Translations under genes and position numbers: made by a program
Shown: positions 1 to 4,973 of the stretch, in pieces
How the letters are laid out: every line of letters starts with the position of its first letter
Position numbering within the stretch: position 1 is the first letter of the stretch
The notes under the pieces: model-generated
Databases searched by the model: none
Told to the model about the DNA's origin: nothing
The model's input: the letters and a program-made list of their open reading frames with translations, nothing else
NCBI GenBank assembly: GCA_022447165.1
Contig: JAKVBR010000107.1
Location: 1 to 5,928, forward strand
Reading direction: 5' to 3'
DNA from: Phycisphaerales bacterium
GTDB lineage: Bacteria > Planctomycetota > Phycisphaerae > Phycisphaerales > SM1A02
Length of the DNA stretch: 5,928 nucleotides

Positions 1-1
1 C

Positions 2-127
2 GGAGCAGATGATATTCGGCAGTACATCGATTTAGGAACGGGAAGATTACCAATTGGAATCGTGACAAGCGTCTTTGGCGGCGGTGTCTTTTTGTTCTTG
101 CTCTTGAAAGGGAGGGGGCGAATATGA
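2..127 (+). CDS. FecCD/BtuC-family ABC importer permease, C-terminal end (5' partial)
   Basis: Only the last 41 codons are present; the gene begins left of the window. They read GADDIRQYIDLGTG-RLPIGIVTSVFGGGVFLFLLLKG and end at TGA 125-127. The 'LPIGIVTSVFGGGVFLFLL' stretch is the conserved last transmembrane helix of FecCD/BtuC-type permeases, which form the membrane channel for import of iron-siderophore, heme or cobalamin-type substrates. The final residues (KGRGRI) are basic, as expected for a cytoplasmic tail. The stop overlaps the next gene's start as ATGA (124-127), which indicates translational coupling with the ATPase. The substrate cannot be decided from this fragment. Family assignment is from recognition of the C-terminal motif plus the FecE-type neighbour. 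Confidence 0.85.
   Translation, partial: GADDIRQYIDLGTGRLPIGIVTSVFGGGVFLFLLLKGRGRI
110..118 (+). promoter_or_regulatory. Strong purine-rich ribosome binding site for the ABC ATPase
   Basis: GGGAGGGGG lies inside the 3' end of the permease gene and ends 5 nt before ATG 124. It is the strongest Shine-Dalgarno in the window. It supports ATG 124 as the true start despite the 4-nt overlap with the permease stop. Confidence 0.7.
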
Positions 128-861
128 GATTACAGATTAACGATTTATTCGTAAGATATCGATCGCTCAGGGCGGTTGATCATGTACATGCAAATGTAGA
201 TGGTGGAAGAGTTGTTGCTGTGCTTGGACCAAATGCTGCTGGCAAGTCAACGTTTCTTCGTTCTATTGCGGGATTGCAATCGGTAAACAAAGGAAAAATA
301 TTGCTTGATGGCAACAACGTGACGAAGATGAGTGCGCGAGATAGGGCATCTAAGATATCGTGGGTTCCACAAGTTTCAGAAGTCGCCGGCGCATTTACGC
401 TCAGGCGCATCGTTGAACTTGGAAGGTATGCTCTTGGTCCCTCTAAGGAACGCGTCGATGAAGCACTACATCAAGTGGGATTGTTAGAAAGAGCCAATAC
501 AAAGTGGCATGAGGCAAGTGCAGGCATGCGGCAGCGTACAGCAATTGCAAGAGCCCTTGCTCAGCGAACACCTGGTGGTTTGATGGTGCTCGATGAACCA
601 ACTTCTGCACTTGATTTGAAACATATCCGTGAGATGGGCAAATGCATGAGGCAGTGCGCATCGGAAGGCGACATAGTTATCGTTTCTTTGCATGACATTG
701 GCTTTGCGATGGACATTGCAGATGAAGTGCTTGTTTTACAAGATGGTCGCCTTGTCCTTGCAGGTGCTACGAAGGCGGTGTTAACGCCAAGTTCGCTCGC
801 TAGCGTTGATCTCGCATGGTCAACGGATGAAGGCGGAAACCGCCACCTCGTCATGGTTTAA
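124..861 (+). CDS. ABC transporter ATP-binding protein, FecE/BtuD type (metal-chelate uptake)
   Basis: This 245-residue cytoplasmic ATPase should drive the FecCD-type permease encoded just upstream. The nucleotide-binding landmarks are all present in order: Walker A GPNAAGKST (35-43), Q-loop Gln83 in WVPQ, signature region ASAGMRQR (131-138), Walker B LMVLDEPT (153-160) with Asp157 and catalytic Glu158, D-loop SALD (161-164) and switch His190 in SLHD. The length fits single-domain FecE/BtuD/FhuC proteins. The signature is unusual: ASAGM replaces the canonical LSGGQ/E, keeping only the central Ser and the second Gly, while the following RQR-x4-ARALAQ stretch is conserved. ATG 124 is chosen because of the ATGA overlap and the strong ribosome site. 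The ligand may be an iron siderophore, heme or cobalamin. No periplasmic binding protein or TonB receptor gene is visible here to decide; these may lie upstream. Confidence 0.93.
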   Translation: MRLQINDLFVRYRSLRAVDHVHANVDGGRVVAVLGPNAAGKSTFLRSIAGLQSVNKGKILLDGNNVTKMSARDRASKISWVPQVSEVAGAFTLRRIVELGRYALGPSKERVDEALHQVGLLERANTKWHEASAGMRQRTAIARALAQRTPGGLMVLDEPTSALDLKHIREMGKCMRQCASEGDIVIVSLHDIGFAMDIADEVLVLQDGRLVLAGATKAVLTPSSLASVDLAWSTDEGGNRHLVMV

Positions 862-877
862 GGGCCTATTTTAGGGT

Positions 878-903
878 CTGGTCCGGGACCAGGCCCGGGA
901 CCA
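878..903. repeat. GC-rich tandem and inverted repeat in the gap after the ABC operon
   Basis: Two 12-base units lie head to tail, GGTCCGGGACCA (880-891) and GGCCCGGGACCA (892-903), and differ at one base. CTGGTCC (878-884) and GGACCAG (886-892) form a perfect 7-bp inverted repeat around one G. A longer alternative hairpin pairs TGGTCC+GGG (879-887) with CCC+GGACCA (894-903), with one bulged G and a 6-base loop. No T-run follows on either strand, so it is not a classical intrinsic terminator. It could be a transcript-end stabiliser, a REP-like element or a protein-binding site. The structure is read directly from the sequence; the role is unknown. Confidence 0.6.
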
Positions 904-914
904 AGTCTATGGGG

Positions 915-920
915 TATACT
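915..920 (+). promoter_or_regulatory. Candidate -10 box (TATACT) giving a leaderless or near-leaderless transcript
   Basis: TATACT matches the sigma-70 -10 consensus TATAAT at five of six bases. It ends only 5 nt before GTG 926 and 8 nt before ATG 929. A start point 6-7 nt downstream would fall on the start codon itself. No good -35 hexamer is seen about 17 nt upstream, where the sequence is GGCCCG within the GC-rich repeat. The same hexamer occurs before accB. Inferred from sequence only. Confidence 0.35.
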
Positions 921-928
921 GATGGGTG

Positions 929-1414
929 ATGAAAGGCATTTCAATCATTGTCGTTTTGAGCATCGTTTGGTCAATAATCTCTGCGATTATTGAGAAGCGA
1001 AAAGCAGCAGAGAAAAAAGCAGCACTCAAACAGTCGCCAACACAGGCGTCATTGAAAACCCAAGAGGTATTTAAGGCCGATCCAGCCCAAGTGAAAATCG
1101 AGCGGCTCAGAAGGAGAAAACGCGCTACTAGGCCTCAACCAGTTGTGCAGCAAGAAGTTGCACCTGTAAAGGCCAAGCCAAAGCGAACTCCCGTTCAGCA
1201 GCCTTTCATTCAACCAATTCAAAATGAGCCCCTAATTGAGCGAATCACGCCTCTTCATCAGGAAGATTGCGAGTTAAAACCTCTAAAACGAAGCAAAAAA
1301 CGCAGTTCAAGGTCCTCGAAACAGCTCTCAGAGATGTTAAAGAAGCGTAAGAACCTCAAAACGGCTATTGTGCTTTCAGAAGTGCTTGGTAAGCCAATAG
1401 CAAAGAGGGCATAA
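929..1414 (+). CDS. Small single-pass membrane protein with a basic low-complexity tail, unknown function
   Basis: I do not recognise a named family. From ATG 929 the protein has 161 residues. Residues 4-20 (ISIIVVLSIVWSIISAI) form one hydrophobic helix with no signal peptidase site. It is followed at once by EKRKAAEKKAA, so the tail is predicted to be cytoplasmic (positive-inside rule). The middle, about residues 25-130, is rich in Lys, Arg, Gln and Pro and probably disordered. The last 25 residues (KKRKNLKTAIVLSEVLGKPIAKR) look like a short conserved helix; I recall similar 'VLSEVLGPPVA' endings on hypothetical planctomycete proteins, but could not check this. An in-frame TGA at 920-922 excludes any earlier start, leaving GTG 926 or ATG 929. 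Neither has a Shine-Dalgarno, which fits the leaderless promoter. It lies between the uptake operon and accBC with gaps on both sides, so it is probably its own unit. Confidence 0.75.
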   Translation: MKGISIIVVLSIVWSIISAIIEKRKAAEKKAALKQSPTQASLKTQEVFKADPAQVKIERLRRRKRATRPQPVVQQEVAPVKAKPKRTPVQQPFIQPIQNEPLIERITPLHQEDCELKPLKRSKKRSSRSSKQLSEMLKKRKNLKTAIVLSEVLGKPIAKRA

Positions 1415-1470
1415 AACCCAATAATTCTTTAAATATCGCGTAAGATGTCCGCTATTTCTCGTGATATCGC

Positions 1471-1476
1471 TATACT
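1471..1476 (+). promoter_or_regulatory. Candidate -10 box for accBC
   Basis: TATACT lies 30 nt before the accB start, in a gap of 92 nt. A start point about 7 nt downstream would give a leader of roughly 24 nt carrying the GGAGAG ribosome site. No convincing -35 is present at the normal distance (around 1448-1453, TCCGCT). It is the same hexamer as the box at 915-920. Weak evidence on its own. Confidence 0.35.
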
Positions 1477-1497
1477 TCGCTGAAACATATTGGCTTT

Positions 1498-1503
1498 GGA
1501 GAG
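1498..1503 (+). promoter_or_regulatory. Ribosome binding site of accB
   Basis: GGAGAG, with its GGAG core ending 5 nt before ATG 1507, is a normal Shine-Dalgarno at normal spacing and fixes the accB start. Confidence 0.65.
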
Positions 1504-1506
1504 CGC

Positions 1507-1974
1507 ATGATAGATATCAGAAAGCTTAAAGAACTCGTCAAACTCATGGTCGCAAATGACCTTGCTGAGATGGACCTCCGTGATACAGATGAGCAGGTCA
1601 CTATTCGTAGGCATGGCGAGACGTTCGTCACTTCTGCACCAGCAGCGCCTGTCGTAGCACCTCAGGCGGCAGCACCCGCTGCGACTGAATCAGCACCACC
1701 ACCCGCAGCAGCACCTCAAGAATCTGAAGTTGAGGGGGAAGAGATTATTAGTCCTATGGTTGGCACGTTCTATTCTTCACCAGACCCAGATTCGCCGGCA
1801 TTTGTGAATGTTGGTGATGAAGTTTCTGAAGACACCACTGTCTGCATCATGGAAGCGATGAAAATCTTCAATGAAATCAAAGCGCAAGTGAGCGGCAAAA
1901 TTGTCAAAGTGCTTGTGAAGAGTGGTGACCCAGTTGAGTTTGGTCAGCCCCTCTTTATCGTGAAAACTAAGTAA
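1507..1974 (+). CDS. accB: Biotin carboxyl carrier protein of acetyl-CoA carboxylase
   Basis: AccB carries biotin between the biotin carboxylase (AccC) and the carboxyltransferase (AccAD) during malonyl-CoA formation in the cytoplasm. The 155-residue protein has the usual three parts. Residues 1-37 (MIDIRKLKELVKLMVANDL...) form the N-terminal helix and strand typical of AccB. Residues 43-70 form an Ala/Pro-rich flexible linker. Residues 79-155 form the biotinyl/lipoyl-type domain. The biotin attachment motif is EAMK (116-119), so Lys119 is the predicted biotinylated residue; the next residues are IFN where E. coli has MMN. The segment SSPDPDSPAFVNVGDEV (90-106) corresponds to the 'thumb' loop of E. 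coli BCCP. Length is normal for the family. The stop TAA lies 14 nt before accC, so the two are co-transcribed. Confidence 0.96.
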   Translation: MIDIRKLKELVKLMVANDLAEMDLRDTDEQVTIRRHGETFVTSAPAAPVVAPQAAAPAATESAPPPAAAPQESEVEGEEIISPMVGTFYSSPDPDSPAFVNVGDEVSEDTTVCIMEAMKIFNEIKAQVSGKIVKVLVKSGDPVEFGQPLFIVKTK

Positions 1975-1988
1975 AGGTACGAGTTTCA

Positions 1989-3332
1989 ATGTTTGGTCGC
2001 ATCTTAATTGCCAACCGTGGTGAAATAGCACTTCGTATTATTAGAGCAGCACGTGAACTAGGCGTGCAAACTGTTTGCGTTTATTCCGAGGCAGATGCAG
2101 ATGGACCTTGGCTTGATCTAGCTGATGAAAAGGTTTGCATTGGTAAAGGTCCTTCAGCAGATTCGTATCTTCGAATTGACCGCATCATTTCTGCTGCAGA
2201 AATGACTGACTCCGAGGCGATTCATCCTGGGTATGGTTTTCTCTCTGAGAACGCGCACTTTGCAGAGGTCTGTCGAGATTGTGAAATAGAGTTCATTGGT
2301 CCAACCCCAGAAGCAATGGGACGGCTTGGCGACAAAATTAGTTGTAAACGACTAGCGAAAGAAGCTGGGACTCCAGTTTTTCCTGGTACAGATGGCGAAA
2401 TCGAAGAACTTGATGAAGCAATTGAAATTGCAAATGAAATCGGCTTCCCTGTGATTGTCAAAGCTTCTGCTGGTGGTGGCGGCCGAGGCATGCGAGTAGT
2501 ACACGACGTGGCAGAGCTCAAAGCAGCCGTAACTTCAGCACAACAAGAAGCGATCGCATCATTTGGTAATGGTGCGGTGTACTTAGAAAAGTTCCTTGAT
2601 AAAGCGCGTCATATCGAAGTGCAGGTCCTCGGTGACAAACATGGAAACGCAGTCCATCTTTATAACCGTGACTGCACAAGCCAAAGGCGCCATCAAAAGT
2701 TAATCGAGGAAGGGCCAGCCCCAAACGTAGATGAGGCGATTCGAGACAAAGTTTGTGAGTCGGCTGCTGAACTCATCCGTAAAGCCAAGTACAGCGGTGC
2801 TGCAACAGTTGAATTCCTCATGAACCAAGAACAAGAATTCTTCATGCTAGAGGTAAACACTCGAGTTCAAGTTGAGCATCCCGTTACAGAAATGTTTACC
2901 GGCGTTGACATCGTCAGAGAATCAATTAGAGTTGCTGCAGGGGAGCCACTCGCTTGGACTCAAGACCAGATCAAAATCAATGGCCACGCAATTGAGTGTC
3001 GGCTTAACGCTGAAGACCCTGACATGAACTTTATGCCGCAACCTGGAACAATTGAATCTTGGAGACCTGCAGGTGGTCCTGGAGTTCGACTCGATAGTCA
3101 TGTCATTGAGGGTTACCGAATTCCTCCAAACTATGACTCAATGATTGGCAAACTCATTGTCCATGGACATGATCGAAACGATGCAATTAGTCGGATGCGT
3201 TCAGCATTAAGTGAAATGAAGATTGGCCCAATCAAGACGACAATTCCACTTCATCAACGGTTACTCGAACATCCTTCATTCATCTCAGCTGATTTCGATA
3301 TCAACTGGGTCGAACGGTTGCTCGACGAATAA
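1989..3332 (+). CDS. accC: Biotin carboxylase subunit of acetyl-CoA carboxylase
   Basis: AccC carboxylates the biotin on AccB using ATP and bicarbonate. At 447 residues it matches the E. coli enzyme in length. Domains run in order: the N-terminal domain begins MFGRILIANRGEIALRI; GYGFLSENA lies at 81-89; the ATP-grasp domain carries Lys116 (GDK), Lys158 and the glycine-rich lid loop SAGGGGRGMR (160-169); QRRHQK (232-237) follows. The metal and catalytic residues are Glu275, Glu288, Asn290, Arg292, Gln294, Val295 and Glu296 (LEVNTRVQVEHP), with Arg338 in ECRLNAEDP. Everything needed for activity appears intact. The C-terminal domain ends VERLLDE. There is no fused biotinyl domain, so this is a stand-alone subunit, not a propionyl-CoA-type alpha chain. 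A weak ribosome site is seen (AAGG at 1974-1977, or GAG at 1981-1983). The gene meets the minus-strand gene tail to tail with only 13 nt between the stops. Confidence 0.97.
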   Translation: MFGRILIANRGEIALRIIRAARELGVQTVCVYSEADADGPWLDLADEKVCIGKGPSADSYLRIDRIISAAEMTDSEAIHPGYGFLSENAHFAEVCRDCEIEFIGPTPEAMGRLGDKISCKRLAKEAGTPVFPGTDGEIEELDEAIEIANEIGFPVIVKASAGGGGRGMRVVHDVAELKAAVTSAQQEAIASFGNGAVYLEKFLDKARHIEVQVLGDKHGNAVHLYNRDCTSQRRHQKLIEEGPAPNVDEAIRDKVCESAAELIRKAKYSGAATVEFLMNQEQEFFMLEVNTRVQVEHPVTEMFTGVDIVRESIRVAAGEPLAWTQDQIKINGHAIECRLNAEDPDMNFMPQPGTIESWRPAGGPGVRLDSHVIEGYRIPPNYDSMIGKLIVHGHDRNDAISRMRSALSEMKIGPIKTTIPLHQRLLEHPSFISADFDINWVERLLDE

Positions 3333-3345
3333 ACCGTTTAAAAAC

Positions 3346-4968
3346 TTACCGCGTTCTTTGTTCCGCTTGATGGTTGCATGTGCCAACTGTGTGATCACCA
3401 ACACGAAGTTCCTTAATCCATTGACCTTCTGTCACTTGGAAGACAAGGTAGAGTTTCTTGTCGCCACTTGAACTCAAGATATGGGTTGGAAGATCGCTTA
3501 CATATCTAAGCGGGGAACTTGGAGTAAGGGTGAGCATCATTCGTTTGCCGTCGTCAATGTAGTAGCCAATCGGCGCGTATTTATGACCTACTGTATCAAT
3601 CAGATTGATTGATGCATCTTCTGGAATAACAGAAAGCAAATCATTGAATGACGCGTTTGTGCCTTTAGATACATTGACATGAACAATAGCAGTTCCTGGA
3701 TTTGGCCGAATACCCTTCACAGTAAGTGCGTGCGAAACGCCTTGCTGTGTCCAAAGCGTTGTCAGTTCACCTTCAACAAGGTTATTGTCTTCATCAATCT
3801 CAATCGAACCAGGTATACCGTTCGTTGAGATACGCAGATTTCTGATTCGGGATGTGACATCCACAAGGTGCTGAATGTTCTTGCCTAATGGATCTCTTGC
3901 TGCAAGAATCTCATCATCTGAAAGTTCTTTGCCCCTGTAGATTTTTGCTGCAACAGTGTTGATTGGGGTTGCTTCTAATTCGGGGATACTGATGCGGGTC
4001 CCTTTAATTTGAACAAACTTTGGATTGAAATTTCTGTTCTTAGTATCAAAGATAAACTTCAATTGAGTTTCTTGTCTTCCAGGAACGCTTGTCGCGTAGT
4101 GAGATATGTCATCAAATCTAAACAGTTGTTCGCCACCGTCCTTAACCTCTTGTTGCCAAGCAACTGGGTGGTAAACATCGGGCTTATCTGTACCTTCGGC
4201 TTCACCAATCAAACGAACCTGTGAATTTGAAAGAATCAACTGTCCGCCAAAGTCTTTTGCGTGTGGGTGGAATGCGACTTGAATTACATAGAGGCCGTCG
4301 TCACTATTTGCAATCGTAGAAACATTTGCAGTGCCCGGCTTCATTGCGAGTTGGCCCTTCCCACCGTCGAACGAATCTCTCACAAGTGAAGACATGACAT
4401 ATACATCAGGATAGTTATGCATAAGCGGTTCACCAGTGAAATCTGGTCTAAATGGACCAACACTGATGAAACTGAAAAAGTCTGAAGTGAACTTCGGTGC
4501 ATTGATCCAAATTGAATCGCCAACTTGTTCAACAGCACCACGTGATGCTGCGCCTCTGCCATACCCTTGGTACCCAAGTAACTCGTTTGATGATTGCATG
4601 AATCCAGCGCCAATAAGACAAATACCTACAGTTAACACGCCTGAACACGCTCCGAACAATGCGCCAAAGGTGTAGTTTACCCACTCAGGGAAGTTCAGGT
4701 TTGCAGGAGCAATCTTGTCACTCGCTAGTCGGAGTATAAGAAGCGATCCTGCGAACAGACCTAGCAGTGAAACACCCCAAATGTAATTGTCAAAGGTGCC
4801 ACCGTTAAAGAGTGCATGTGCAAGCGGTTCCCAAAATGCAAGTGCCAAGCAACCAGCAACAATCACACAAACTGTGTGAAGCATTGCGCTGAACAAACCC
4901 TCAGTTGCAAGCATGTATGCAATGAGTGCAATTGCGCCTAATACAAGAATGTTAAAGAGAATGATCAT
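3346..4968 (-). CDS. CvpA-like membrane protein with a large extracytoplasmic C-terminal part
   Basis: The N-terminal 125 residues hold four predicted transmembrane helices (about 2-20, 29-47, 62-82 and 100-124) with the size, spacing and Gly/Ala-rich fourth helix of CvpA-family proteins. The match is by architecture and feel, since the family is poorly conserved. CvpA proteins are usually about 160-180 residues; this one has 540. The extra part of about 400 residues is soluble, has no further membrane segment and contains many beta-prone stretches, for example LYVIQVAFHPH (226-236), LKFIFDTKN (303-311) and LYLVFQVTEGQWIKELRVGD (506-525). With four helices, both ends of the membrane domain face the same side; which side is not certain. 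I do not recognise a catalytic motif in the tail. The start ATG 4968-4966 lies 5 nt after the stop of the GspE-like gene, so the two form an operon; no clear Shine-Dalgarno precedes it, suggesting coupling. Confidence 0.8.
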   Translation of the reverse strand: MIILFNILVLGAIALIAYMLATEGLFSAMLHTVCVIVAGCLALAFWEPLAHALFNGGTFDNYIWGVSLLGLFAGSLLILRLASDKIAPANLNFPEWVNYTFGALFGACSGVLTVGICLIGAGFMQSSNELLGYQGYGRGAASRGAVEQVGDSIWINAPKFTSDFFSFISVGPFRPDFTGEPLMHNYPDVYVMSSLVRDSFDGGKGQLAMKPGTANVSTIANSDDGLYVIQVAFHPHAKDFGGQLILSNSQVRLIGEAEGTDKPDVYHPVAWQQEVKDGGEQLFRFDDISHYATSVPGRQETQLKFIFDTKNRNFNPKFVQIKGTRISIPELEATPINTVAAKIYRGKELSDDEILAARDPLGKNIQHLVDVTSRIRNLRISTNGIPGSIEIDEDNNLVEGELTTLWTQQGVSHALTVKGIRPNPGTAIVHVNVSKGTNASFNDLLSVIPEDASINLIDTVGHKYAPIGYYIDDGKRMMLTLTPSSPLRYVSDLPTHILSSSGDKKLYLVFQVTEGQWIKELRVGDHTVGTCNHQAEQRTR

Positions 4969-4973
4969 TTGAT

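Noticed and set aside
864..876. Small hairpin CCTA-TTT-TAGG just after the ABC ATPase stop, as a terminator
   Set aside because: A 4-bp AT-containing stem with no following T-run is too weak to support a terminator call.
1415..1506. Riboswitch or leader peptide before accB
   Set aside because: The gap is only 92 nt, with no extended pairing and no short frame with a ribosome site that I could see; only a possible -10 box and the accB ribosome site stand out.
1636..1720. Repetitive GCA/CCA-rich stretch in accB
   Set aside because: It encodes the normal Ala/Pro-rich flexible linker of biotin carboxyl carrier proteins, not a DNA repeat element.
1777..2031. Open frame on the minus strand across the accB end and accC start
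   Set aside because: It lies opposite two clearly functional genes, has no recognisable protein pattern and is a mirror of conserved accB/accC codons.
4436..4675. Plus-strand open frame inside the CvpA-like gene
   Set aside because: It is fully opposite a longer credible gene, has a low-complexity non-domain translation and no ribosome site, so it is a shadow frame.
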